Assembly (NCBI GenBank): GCA_002305965.1
Contig: DBRM01000065.1
Coordinates: 1-41,307, forward strand
DNA: 41,307 nt
From: Syntrophomonas sp. UBA1368
Lineage (GTDB): Bacteria > Bacillota > Syntrophomonadia > Syntrophomonadales > Syntrophomonadaceae
Reading direction: 5' to 3'
Shown here: positions 7,327 to 15,437 of the stretch, piece after piece
Numbering within the stretch: the stretch's first letter is position 1
Layout of the letters: the number at the start of each line of letters is the position of its first letter
The notes under the pieces: model-generated
The model's database searches: none
Seen by the model: only the letters and a program-made list of their open reading frames with translations
Told to the model about the DNA's origin: nothing
Translations under genes and position numbers: made by a program

Positions 7327-8118
7327 ATGAAAAAAGTAAGACTCAATACATATTATATCATCGTTTCCTTTTTATCTGCTGTAATGATACTGACCGCTGT
7401 TTTGAGTGCTCCATCTCAAGTTGAAGCTGCTGTTTCAACCCAGCCCCAGATCGTAAAGAAAGTCGTAGCCAGCAGTTCCATCAATTCAACTGAGATTTAC
7501 ATAATTGATTCCGGGAAACCTGGCCCAGTGGTCATGATCGTGGGAGGTGTACACGGTAACGAAACTGCCGGTTATAAAGCAGCCAGCAAATATACCGGCA
7601 AGAAAATAAAAAAGGGCAAGCTGCTGGTGCTGCCGGAAGCCAATAAAAATGCCATAGAGATCAATAGAAGAACGGCTAAGGGAGGCAGCGATCTGAATCG
7701 TTCATTCCCGAGGACCAAATCCGAGAGTGCAGACACGATCCTGGCCAGAGCCATCTATAAAATAGTAAAAGACTATGATGTCGATTGGTTGATGGATATG
7801 CATGAAGGAGTTGATTACTACAAAAACCCCAAAACCGATTCAGTAGGCCAGACTCTTATATATTATCCGTCCCAGCAAATGACATCGATGGCTAAAGATA
7901 TCGTAAATACAGTAAATAAAACTATTTCAAAATCATATTATTACAAGTTTAGCCTGCTCAAATACCCGGCCAAGGGCAGCCTGGCCAGAAGCAGCGCACA
8001 ATTCCTGGGCGTCAATGGCTTTATTTTTGAAACTTCCCAGAAGCAAACTCTGAATACCCGGGTAAATCAGCAATGTAAAGCAGCCGATACGCTATTGAAA
8101 CAATTAGGAATGCTATAA
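7327..8118 (+). CDS. Secreted M14/AstE-AspA-like zinc metallopeptidase or amidohydrolase
   Basis: 263 residues with an N-terminal signal peptide (hydrophobic helix about 10-30, likely cut near VEA-AVS at 35). The zinc carboxypeptidase fold is shown by GGVHGNE (HxxE pair), then DLNRSFP (substrate-binding Asn-Arg), MDMHEG (third zinc ligand His) and FETS near the C-terminus (catalytic Glu). This resembles the succinylglutamate desuccinylase/aspartoacylase branch and the related cell-wall peptidases, so an exported peptidoglycan-peptide or small-peptide hydrolase is plausible. Start ATG follows a strong GGGAGG. A hairpin terminator follows the stop. Confidence 0.82.
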   Translation: MKKVRLNTYYIIVSFLSAVMILTAVLSAPSQVEAAVSTQPQIVKKVVASSSINSTEIYIIDSGKPGPVVMIVGGVHGNETAGYKAASKYTGKKIKKGKLLVLPEANKNAIEINRRTAKGGSDLNRSFPRTKSESADTILARAIYKIVKDYDVDWLMDMHEGVDYYKNPKTDSVGQTLIYYPSQQMTSMAKDIVNTVNKTISKSYYYKFSLLKYPAKGSLARSSAQFLGVNGFIFETSQKQTLNTRVNQQCKAADTLLKQLGML

Positions 8119-8126
8119 ACCAAAAT

Positions 8127-8162
8127 AACCGGCCTGTGCGTTTCCCAGGCCGGTTTAGTCTT
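8127..8162 (+). terminator. Terminator-like hairpin between converging genes
   Basis: A perfect 10-bp stem AACCGGCCTG / CAGGCCGGTT with a 9-base loop. The T-run is modest on both sides (TTAGTCTTTT on plus, ATTTTG on minus), so it may serve both the metallopeptidase gene and the converging protease gene. Confidence 0.65.
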
Positions 8163-8198
8163 TTAATTAATACAGCTGCAGAGCTTTACTCAGGCTCT

Positions 8199-8993
8199 TT
8201 ATTCTTCGTCCATTAAGACAGCTATTTCACTGGCAAATTGATACAAGGGAATGGCTAACGCAGAATATTCGATCTCTTCCTCATTAGCAGTATCCCGATG
8301 GGCAAAAACGATTCCCACTGCCCTGCCCTGGGAGTTGATCACCGGGCTTCCGCTGCTGCCTTTTTTGACCGGGGCCTGAATTTCAAAGATGATATAATCG
8401 TTATATTTATAATAGGAACCGATATTTCCCCGGACAGCGATTTGTTTGTAACCTAATGGATTGCCAATGATGGTAAACAATAATTCATCATCAGATATTT
8501 TCTGCAGCTCCAAGGGCAGACAAGGCAGATCCTGACTATTTAAACTGATTAAAACAATATCCGCATTGCTGATCTGTTTTACATCATTACTGTAAAATGA
8601 TTTTCCATCAGGAAAAATTACCTTAATGCTGTCGGCATTTTGCACCACGTGATAATTGGTCACGATCAACCCGGTTTCTGTAATATTGAACCCGGTGCCG
8701 TTTTTGTTTTTCCCCTCTTCCCCTTTGGCTTCCACTGAAACGATGGCAGGAATACTTTGCTTTACAATATCTTCTTCTTTCAACTGTTTATTTTGGGCAA
8801 GAAAACTCAAATCGCTGAAAATGACTCCCAATTGGGGAAAAGACCAGATAATAAAAGCAATCAGGATCACCAGCGCGGTGAGTGATAAAAGTTTTCTTTT
8901 CCAGCGCTGCGGCTGGTATTCATTTTCCTCTTCTACATCTTCAAAGAATATACTTTCTTCCTCTGACCGCTGGTCATCATCGTTATATTTCAT
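8199..8993 (-). CDS. Membrane-anchored trypsin-like (HtrA-type) serine protease without PDZ domain
   Basis: 264 residues. An acidic cytoplasmic N-terminus (1-30) is followed by one membrane helix (about 34-52) and a trypsin-2 domain. The triad is visible: His in VTNYHVV, Asp in NADIVLISL, and Ser in KKGSSGSPV. Unlike HtrA/DegP there is no PDZ domain after the protease. It is probably an extracytoplasmic quality-control or stress protease. GGAGG lies 5 bases before the ATG. Confidence 0.87.
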   Translation of the reverse strand: MKYNDDDQRSEEESIFFEDVEEENEYQPQRWKRKLLSLTALVILIAFIIWSFPQLGVIFSDLSFLAQNKQLKEEDIVKQSIPAIVSVEAKGEEGKNKNGTGFNITETGLIVTNYHVVQNADSIKVIFPDGKSFYSNDVKQISNADIVLISLNSQDLPCLPLELQKISDDELLFTIIGNPLGYKQIAVRGNIGSYYKYNDYIIFEIQAPVKKGSSGSPVINSQGRAVGIVFAHRDTANEEEIEYSALAIPLYQFASEIAVLMDEE

Positions 8994-9062
8994 GATTCCT
9001 CCGAAAAAAATAAACTAATAACATTATAAAGGTTATATCTTCACCTGGCATAATAAGATTCA

Positions 9063-9090
9063 GACCCGGTCAGTGGTTAATGACCGGGTC
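9063..9090 (-). terminator. Hairpin downstream of the diaminopimelate dehydrogenase gene
   Basis: A perfect 10-bp stem GACCCGGTCA / TGACCGGGTC with an 8-base loop lies about 30 bases after the ddh stop on the minus strand. There is no real T-run, so termination is inferred only from position and stem strength. Confidence 0.5.
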
Positions 9091-9121
9091 AAATACTCGC
9101 ATAATATTATTAAAGAATGGT

Positions 9122-10024
9122 TCAAACCAATTTGCGGATTATTTCATCCCGGTCACCGGGAAGATAATCGATAATAGGAACTTCGATCATTGTATAGGCT
9201 CCAGGCTTTTGCTTCAAGCCGGCACGCGCAGAAGCCAGCATGATCTGGGCAGTCAAGGCAGGATTATTGATGCTCATATTCAGGCTCATGATTTGATTTT
9301 GTGCGGAACTGGAGACCCCTTTTCTCAGCATTAAAACACCATGGCCCATATCGATAAGATTATCAATATTATCCACCGCTATCACAGTAGTATCGTCGTG
9401 AGCAAAGTAGGCATCGGCTTTTAATCTGGCGGTGATTTCTTCCAAGGTATGCCCGTCTTCCATTTCAATGTAAACGATCCTTTTATGAATTCCGGCACCC
9501 TGCGGCATGGTCATGGAAAGCGCATCCTTAACGCCTGGTATGGCCCGGGCTGCAACCGAGTGACCCATGCTCATGCCGGGGCCAAAGTTGGTATAGGTTA
9601 TTCCCTGGGGAGCCATAAATTCAAACATACATCTGACCATGGAATCGGTTCCCGGATCCCATCCGGCCGAAATAATACTTACGGAACCATGTTCTTTGGC
9701 AACAGCATCTGCTTCTTTACGGTAAGCCGCTAACTGGCCGTGTATATCATAGCTGTCGACGGTATTGATGCCCAGGGCTAGAATTTCTTTCGCAGATGGC
9801 GGAACCAACCTGGTAGGCAGACATATAAGGGCTGCTTTGATGTCAGATAATTCTTGTATATTCTCAACCACCGGAATGTTTAAGTGTTTGGTTTCATGCA
9901 GTTTTGTGCTGGCGGAGGTCCTGACCAGTCCGCCGACTTCAAAATCCGGGGATGCTTCCACTGCTTTGATAGCATATTTCCCTATATTTCCATAACCAAC
10001 GATAGCAACTTTGTGCTTTTCCAT
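9122..10024 (-). CDS. ddh: meso-Diaminopimelate D-dehydrogenase
   Basis: 300 residues. The enzyme makes meso-diaminopimelate from tetrahydrodipicolinate in one NADPH-dependent reductive amination, feeding lysine and peptidoglycan synthesis. N-terminal Rossmann motif VGYGNIGKYA (9-18), then SAGWDPGTDS and GPGMSMGHSVAA, which are hallmark substrate-pocket segments of this family. The length matches the shorter Symbiobacterium-like enzymes (general knowledge). The start is ATG 10024 after AAGGGAGA. It appears to be a single gene, followed by a hairpin. Confidence 0.93.
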   Translation of the reverse strand: MEKHKVAIVGYGNIGKYAIKAVEASPDFEVGGLVRTSASTKLHETKHLNIPVVENIQELSDIKAALICLPTRLVPPSAKEILALGINTVDSYDIHGQLAAYRKEADAVAKEHGSVSIISAGWDPGTDSMVRCMFEFMAPQGITYTNFGPGMSMGHSVAARAIPGVKDALSMTMPQGAGIHKRIVYIEMEDGHTLEEITARLKADAYFAHDDTTVIAVDNIDNLIDMGHGVLMLRKGVSSSAQNQIMSLNMSINNPALTAQIMLASARAGLKQKPGAYTMIEVPIIDYLPGDRDEIIRKLV

Positions 10025-10120
10025 TATGTGTCTCCCTTCATTGAATCAGTATTATCTTATCTGTTTAAAACTAAACGAAAACACAGGCTGGGTCAATTAC
10101 CATGGCATATGAATACAGTA

Positions 10121-10735
10121 TTATTCCGCCTTGAGCAGCTGCAGAAAATGCGTCAGAATCAATGCGGTCAGCCCCCAAACGATGGTACCTTCGTATTGAT
10201 AAAACAGCTGCGGGTAATTGATTTTCCTGAACGGATAATTATGTCCCTGCGGAATAAGGTGGAAAGGAAAATCCTCATTGGTTTGCAGACTTATCATCAA
10301 TTGATGGACCTGCGGCGGATTATGTAAGAGATGTTCAAGGGGAATAGGTATTACTTCTGACACTTCATTATAATTTAGTTTGACTGCGGAATGAATGAAG
10401 GCAGCAAAGGGATAAATGATTGCATTGAAAGGACTGACCACGATATCCAGCGGGCAAATCACTTCTATGTCCTTGTTTTCCAGGCCCAGTTCCTCACAGG
10501 TTTCCCGGATAGCAGCTTCCAGTGGATTTTGATCGCCCGCTTCAATTCTCCCGCCGGGAAAACATATTTCACCAGGCTGATGATTGAGTGACAGGGATCG
10601 TTTCTCAAAGAGAACAAACAGTGTATCTCCTTTTTTTATCAGCGGAAGGATCACTGCTGATTTGGCCATTTTATTGTGGTTCATGATACCAGCCTGGCGT
10701 GAGGCCAGCTGCTTTATTTTCTCGTCATCCAACAA
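10121..10735 (-). CDS. Nudix hydrolase, probable CoA pyrophosphatase (NUDT7/YeaB type)
   Basis: About 204 residues. The CoA-type signature SLNHQPGEICFPGG directly precedes the Nudix box GRIEAGDQNPLEAAIRETCEELGL-like segment (REtcEE carries the metal-binding Glu residues). Enzymes with this pair cleave CoA and its derivatives to phosphopantetheine and 3',5'-ADP. The start is chosen at TTG 10735, because GAGGAG (10743-10748) lies 7 bases upstream; the longer TTG at 10750 overlaps this site. No clear terminator is seen. Confidence 0.85.
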   Translation of the reverse strand: MLDDEKIKQLASRQAGIMNHNKMAKSAVILPLIKKGDTLFVLFEKRSLSLNHQPGEICFPGGRIEAGDQNPLEAAIRETCEELGLENKDIEVICPLDIVVSPFNAIIYPFAAFIHSAVKLNYNEVSEVIPIPLEHLLHNPPQVHQLMISLQTNEDFPFHLIPQGHNYPFRKINYPQLFYQYEGTIVWGLTALILTHFLQLLKAE

Positions 10736-10790
10736 ATCTATTCTCCTCAATATTGATCATTTGCTTTTATATATGATAAAACATCCCCTC

Positions 10791-10832
10791 AAAAAAGCAA
10801 GGATGCACAGCAAAATAATCTGCCGTGCATCA
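10791..10832 (-). terminator. Intrinsic terminator of the CBM25-like gene
   Basis: On the minus strand the stem GATGCACGGCA / TGCTGTGCATC (one G-U) is followed by CTTGCTTTTTT. It lies just after the stop at 10841. Confidence 0.75.
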
Positions 10833-10840
10833 TCATAATA

Positions 10841-11170
10841 TTAAGCATAGGAAAGATTTTCGGTATCTACTGCCACCTGCCATTTCTCCCCTTGATTGTC
10901 ATCGACCTCACCTTGCTGGTCTTTAAAATAAAAATTCAAGGTATCTGATGCATTGACGGTAAATTGTGTTTCAAACCCCTTGGATTTTTTAGACATAGTG
11001 AACTCCTGCTGATTAAAAGGGTCTTCTTTGAAACCATAACCAACACACAAAATGATTTCATCCGCTTTGTTCCCCGCCAGTTTTCCATTATATTTAATTT
11101 TGACATCACTTCCAAGGGAAGGCGGGATAGGATCGATATAGACACCGCCCGGTAAATCGGTTCCTGCCAT
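10841..11170 (-). CDS. Small CBM25-like (starch-binding-type) carbohydrate-binding protein
   Basis: 109 residues with no signal peptide and no attached enzyme. The layout (GGVYIDPIPPSLGSDVKIKYNG near the start, a GYGF motif in the middle, DTLNFYFKD late) resembles the single-domain family 25-like binding modules found in Clostridia. A bacterial glycogen or spore-polysaccharide role would be a guess. It starts at ATG after AAGGAGG with a 6-base spacer and is transcribed alone, since terminators lie on both sides. Confidence 0.65.
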   Translation of the reverse strand: MAGTDLPGGVYIDPIPPSLGSDVKIKYNGKLAGNKADEIILCVGYGFKEDPFNQQEFTMSKKSKGFETQFTVNASDTLNFYFKDQQGEVDDNQGEKWQVAVDTENLSYA

Positions 11171-11261
11171 GGTTATCCTCCTTTATTTCTTAATTGTGTT
11201 TGGTTTTAGTATCTTCCTGGACAGGTTCTGTTATTCAAAAAAGCATTATCATTTATATAAC

Positions 11262-11297
11262 AAAAAAAGCTGTTTAAGTTATCCCCCTTAAACAGCT
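11262..11297 (-). terminator. Intrinsic terminator of the psd-pssA operon
   Basis: A 10-bp perfect stem AGCTGTTTAA / TTAAACAGCT is followed on the minus strand by seven T. It lies 26 bases after the pssA stop. Confidence 0.87.
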
Positions 11298-11323
11298 GGA
11301 TGGTCAAATAGCAAAAGTTTTTG

Positions 11324-11842
11324 TTACTTTATTTTTGGAACCTTAAAATTGCTGACCATTAACAAAGCCAGAATAAATACTGCCAGTAAGATCATTATAG
11401 GAGGCACATAAGCAGCCAGCAAAGAAATTAATGCCAAGAGCATGCCCGAAAAAGTAATGGGTATACCAAGAAAGTATTCTTTAATGTTTAAAATATTGAA
11501 CCGTGCCAGCCTTAATGCTCCACAGACGATAAATAATATCACCGACAGTATGCCCAGTATTTCATAAGGTTGAGCCAAGACCTGAGCATAAACCAATATC
11601 GCCGGTGCCACGCCAAAAGAAACCAGATCACAGAGTGAATCAAGTTCTTTACCCATTTCTGACTCAGCATTCAGCTTTCTGGCTACCCTGCCATCCACAC
11701 TGTCCATTACCACTGCCAGCAAAATCAGAATGGCGGCGGTTTTGTAATCCTGATTAAGGGTAAAGACCAGGGATAGTGATCCAAAAATTATATTTAATAA
11801 AGTCACTACATTGGCAAAGGTTCTAGTCATTAAATTGAGCAA
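11324..11842 (-). CDS. pssA: CDP-diacylglycerol--serine O-phosphatidyltransferase
   Basis: About 172 residues, close to the Bacillus enzyme length. It makes phosphatidylserine from CDP-diacylglycerol and serine in the membrane. The CDP-alcohol phosphotransferase motif is complete: DGRVAR, then eight residues to G, KELD and SLCD (DGxxAR...G...D...D). About six hydrophobic helices. It overlaps the end of psd. Start options are TTG 11842, with AGGAGG about 11 bases upstream, or ATG 11830, which overlaps the psd stop without a site of its own. Its product is the substrate of the upstream gene product Psd. Confidence 0.9.
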   Translation of the reverse strand: MLNLMTRTFANVVTLLNIIFGSLSLVFTLNQDYKTAAILILLAVVMDSVDGRVARKLNAESEMGKELDSLCDLVSFGVAPAILVYAQVLAQPYEILGILSVILFIVCGALRLARFNILNIKEYFLGIPITFSGMLLALISLLAAYVPPIMILLAVFILALLMVSNFKVPKIK

Positions 11843-12518
11843 TAATTGTTTCGCCTCCTCGTATTCTCTGCCCTGTTTCCACCATAATATCTGCATTTAC
11901 CGGTAAATATATTTCTGTACAGGAGCCGAATCGAATCAGGCCAAGATGCTGTCCGGTCATTACCGTATCGCCGGTGGTGACCCATGATATGATGCGGCGG
12001 GCTATAAAACCAGTTATTTGTACAACCAGTACTTTTCCGTATGCCGTTTCCAAACCGATGGAATTGGAAACATTATAGTCACTGGCATTGCTGCTGTAAG
12101 CCGGGTGAAAACGAAAACCTTTTTTATTAGTATATGTTACGGTCCCGCTTATTGGTACTCTGTTCACATGAACATTAAACAAGCTTAAAAATATACTGAT
12201 ACAGATCGCTTCATCCTTGATGAATTCATCTTCATAAACTTTCTTGATCGATTGGATCCTGCCATCCGCAGGTGCAACCACAGCATGTTCAGCTGCATCT
12301 GCTTCCCGGTGGGGATTACGAAAAAAATAAATACAAAACAATGTGATTATAAGGAACAGCCAAGGTAATTTTTCCAGGGAAGATATATAGAGAATAATAG
12401 TTAAAATAGCAAAAAAAGCGATGATAGACCACCCTTCTTTTGCAATAAAATTATTATGCAGAATTAACCCCCCAAACTTCTGATTTTTAGTATAAAATAG
12501 CCAAGAAATCCTATTCAA
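11823..12518 (-). CDS. psd: Phosphatidylserine decarboxylase (short, archaeal/Firmicute type)
   Basis: Up to 231 residues. It converts phosphatidylserine to phosphatidylethanolamine. The self-cleavage site is seen as RFGSCTEIYLP near the C-terminus (the Gly-Ser bond yields the pyruvoyl group); SPISGTVTY-like and NVHVNRVPISG segments are also typical. Two membrane helices lie in the first third. The start is uncertain: TTG 12518 has no ribosome site and lies 3 bases after a possible -10 (TATAAT, minus strand 12527-12522), so translation more likely begins downstream, for example at CTG 12461 after GGGGGG. psd and pssA form an operon. Confidence 0.9.
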   Translation of the reverse strand: MNRISWLFYTKNQKFGGLILHNNFIAKEGWSIIAFFAILTIILYISSLEKLPWLFLIITLFCIYFFRNPHREADAAEHAVVAPADGRIQSIKKVYEDEFIKDEAICISIFLSLFNVHVNRVPISGTVTYTNKKGFRFHPAYSSNASDYNVSNSIGLETAYGKVLVVQITGFIARRIISWVTTGDTVMTGQHLGLIRFGSCTEIYLPVNADIMVETGQRIRGGETIIAQFND

Positions 12519-12600
12519 CTTATTATATAGTATTTATGAATTCGAATCTATTGTTATGTGAGCCCTTCTGCTGATATTTTATTCGGTTACAGCCCTGTTA

Positions 12601-14340
12601 TTACCATTTATCCATCGGTTCATCCAAGGTTATCCTTGCTGTTTCCGCCTTTTTCCCCGGAGTTTTGTAAATAAACAGGAGCGGAACCGGTTCGGCTGAA
12701 GGCTTGCCGGTTCCATCCAGGAACAGATACTCCAGATGCACAAGACGACGGATCTCCCGGGGAGACTTGCCCACGGAATCAGGAAGCATCCTGGCGATAA
12801 AGGATTGGTCTTTTAAGCAGGCATAGAGCACTTCATTTACATCAGCAGGATTATGACTGGTAAAAACTGCCGGCAAATTTCGTTCCCGGTTGTTAAGGAG
12901 ATAGTCAAATTTGAGCAATTCAGCAAGATGCCTATCTGCTCCCTGCTCCTGCCGGATGAATTCATACAGCAGTGTATATTCTTCTTCTCTTTTATGTCCA
13001 AAACGAAAAAAATTTCGCTCACTTAAGAAAGCGGATAATCGTTCCCAAAAAGCAAAGGAATCACCCTGATAGCAATGGGCAATTGTATAGTTAAGAAAAT
13101 TACTTACCATACCCGTATTATAATAGCGGCTGATCAGATCCTCGATTTGTGAAAGCTTCATCAGTTCCGGGTAAGAAATATAGTGATTTCCTAACACCTG
13201 ATAAGGCGGTTTTTGTTCAAACTTGTAACCGTATTCCTGACTTTGATCACGCAGTAAAGAACCTTTCAGCAATTTCAAAAATCCCAGCTGGATAACATCT
13301 GGCTTTAGATCGTATACCTGATTAAAGGATGTTTTGAAACGCTGATAATCTTCATAAGGGAGTCCGGCTATCAGATCCAGATGAATATGGATATTTCCGT
13401 ATTGTTTCAGTTGGGCAATATTGCGGCTTTGTTTTTGCCAGTTACGCTCGCGGTTGACGGCGGCTAAGGCTGTGGGAAAGGTTGACTGGATGCCGATTTC
13501 AAAATCAAACATTCCCGCCGGGACTTCACCCAGGAAAAGCAGCATATCCGGGGATAAAAGAGCTGCATCTATTTCACAGTGGAATTTGGTGATGTGATTA
13601 TGCCGGATAATAAAAGCCATAATCTCCTTCGCCCGTTTTTCATCGGCATTAAAGGTCCGGTCAACCAATTTCACTTCCGGCAGATGGTTATCCATTAAAT
13701 ATTTCAGATCTCTTTTTACTCTTTGAAGGCTGAAGTATCTGACTCCCTTTATAGTGGAAGAAAGACAATAAGAGCAATGAAAAGGACATCCGCGGCTGGT
13801 TTCATAATATACTGTCCGGTTTCTGTAATGGATAAGCTCATTTTCATAGGGAAATGGAATGGTATCCAGATCACCTATAAGCGGCCGGTCAGCATTGACT
13901 ATGATCGAATCTTCACGATAGGTGATTCCCAATATATTTTCCGGCCGTGACTGTTTTCTTATACAATGCAGCAGCTCAAGCATGGCTGCTTCTCCTTCGC
14001 CGCGAACCACACAATAGATGGCCGGGTTTTCATTGAGAAAAGTCTCTGCATCATAAGATACTTCCGGTCCTCCGGCTATGATGGTAACGGTCGGCATGAT
14101 CTGCTTTAAATCTGCACATAAAATTTTGATCATTTCGATGTTCCAAATATAGCAGGAAAAGCAGATCACATCAGGCTGGCAGGAATAGATATCCGCTAAG
14201 ATGTTAGTAGTTGGCTCATTAATGGTGTATTCCCTGATTTGTATATCGGTAAAATCAGACTGACAATAGGCTTTTAAATAGGCCAAAGCCAGAGAAGAAT
14301 GAATGAATTTAGCATTAAGGGTGGTCAGCAGGATCTTCAT
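12601..14340 (-). CDS. B12-binding-domain radical SAM protein with DUF4080-type C-terminus
   Basis: 579 residues. An N-terminal cobalamin-binding Rossmann-like domain (about 1-130, with GGPEVSYDAE and GEGE) is followed by a radical SAM domain with the cluster motif C185-PFH-C189-SY-C192, then a C-terminal helical domain of the type found in this subgroup. Class B radical SAM enzymes of this type often methylate unactivated carbons, but the substrate cannot be read from sequence. It lies 25 bases downstream of murB on the same strand, so the two are probably co-transcribed. Confidence 0.85.
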   Translation of the reverse strand: MKILLTTLNAKFIHSSLALAYLKAYCQSDFTDIQIREYTINEPTTNILADIYSCQPDVICFSCYIWNIEMIKILCADLKQIMPTVTIIAGGPEVSYDAETFLNENPAIYCVVRGEGEAAMLELLHCIRKQSRPENILGITYREDSIIVNADRPLIGDLDTIPFPYENELIHYRNRTVYYETSRGCPFHCSYCLSSTIKGVRYFSLQRVKRDLKYLMDNHLPEVKLVDRTFNADEKRAKEIMAFIIRHNHITKFHCEIDAALLSPDMLLFLGEVPAGMFDFEIGIQSTFPTALAAVNRERNWQKQSRNIAQLKQYGNIHIHLDLIAGLPYEDYQRFKTSFNQVYDLKPDVIQLGFLKLLKGSLLRDQSQEYGYKFEQKPPYQVLGNHYISYPELMKLSQIEDLISRYYNTGMVSNFLNYTIAHCYQGDSFAFWERLSAFLSERNFFRFGHKREEEYTLLYEFIRQEQGADRHLAELLKFDYLLNNRERNLPAVFTSHNPADVNEVLYACLKDQSFIARMLPDSVGKSPREIRRLVHLEYLFLDGTGKPSAEPVPLLFIYKTPGKKAETARITLDEPMDKW

Positions 14341-14365
14341 GTTTTACCCCAATTCTTTAAAACGG

Positions 14366-15265
14366 TTACTCTTCCCCTACTACCCGGATCTCTGTGTGCA
14401 GATCGACCTTGAATCTTTCTTTGACTTGTTCCTGGATATAGGTGATCAAATTTAACACGTCATCCGCAGTTGCATTGCCGGCATTCACAATAAAACCGGC
14501 ATGTTTTTCTGAAACCTGGGCACCACCGATGGCGTATCCTTTCAGCCCCAGCTGTTCCAGCATCGGCCCAACATAAAAACCATCCGGTCGCCTGAAAGTA
14601 CTGCCGGCACTGGGCATCTCAAGGGGCTGCTTCTGCTGACGCTGCTTACGCAGTTCAGCCATGCGGCTTATTATCGTTTCGCGGTCACCGGGTGTAAGCT
14701 GCAAGCGTACCGCAATAACGATCAGAGAGGAATCCTGTAAAATAGTATGGCGGTATCCGAATTGGAGATCCTGATGGTACAAAGCGGCAAGCTCACCTTG
14801 CTCGTTAATCACTGTGACTTCGGAAACAATATCTTTCATTTCTCCGTTATAAGCGCCGGCATTCATCACCACTGCCCCGCCTAAACTGCCGGGGATGCCT
14901 TCGGCAAATTCCATGCCGCTTAAGCCATGATCTGCCGCAATCAAAGCCAATTCACCTATACTAATGCCTGCTTCTGCAATGATATCATTTCCCTCTACTG
15001 TGACTTTATCCAATCCGGATCCGATTTTAATTGCCACCCCTCTGATCCCTTTTTCACGTACAAGTAAATTGCTGCCCAGGCCAAAGATAAATAAAGGCAC
15101 TTTATGCATGCGGCACCAGAACGCTGCCCTGGTTACCTGTTCCCTGTCATGGGGAATTATCATCACATCGACCGGGCCGCCGATTTGAAAAGTTGTATGA
15201 TTTTTCATTGGTTCATTGAATTTCATGATTTCAGCCGGTAATATCTTAAGCAGTTCTTTATGCAT
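14366..15265 (-). CDS. murB: UDP-N-acetylenolpyruvoylglucosamine reductase
   Basis: 299 residues. A cytoplasmic FAD enzyme that makes UDP-MurNAc for peptidoglycan. FAD-binding segments: NHTTFQIGGPVDVMI (22-36), GLGSNLLV and GIPGSLGGAVVMNAGAY. The catalytic Ser/Glu pair is represented by PSAGSTFRRP and the late EKHAGFIVN. AAGGAG lies 6 bases before the ATG. It leads an operon with the B12 radical SAM gene. Confidence 0.95.
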   Translation of the reverse strand: MHKELLKILPAEIMKFNEPMKNHTTFQIGGPVDVMIIPHDREQVTRAAFWCRMHKVPLFIFGLGSNLLVREKGIRGVAIKIGSGLDKVTVEGNDIIAEAGISIGELALIAADHGLSGMEFAEGIPGSLGGAVVMNAGAYNGEMKDIVSEVTVINEQGELAALYHQDLQFGYRHTILQDSSLIVIAVRLQLTPGDRETIISRMAELRKQRQQKQPLEMPSAGSTFRRPDGFYVGPMLEQLGLKGYAIGGAQVSEKHAGFIVNAGNATADDVLNLITYIQEQVKERFKVDLHTEIRVVGEE

Positions 15266-15437
15266 ACATAACTCCTTTAGTTTTACCTAAATTTATTTCG
15301 AGCCGCCGGTCATTATTCCATATGTAATTGATTATACCGTTTCAACAGATGTTTTATAAATGACATCCTGCACTTTTATGATATAATAGCAAAGAATTCT
15401 TAAGATGACTAATTTCCTTTTAAGGGAGTGGACAATA

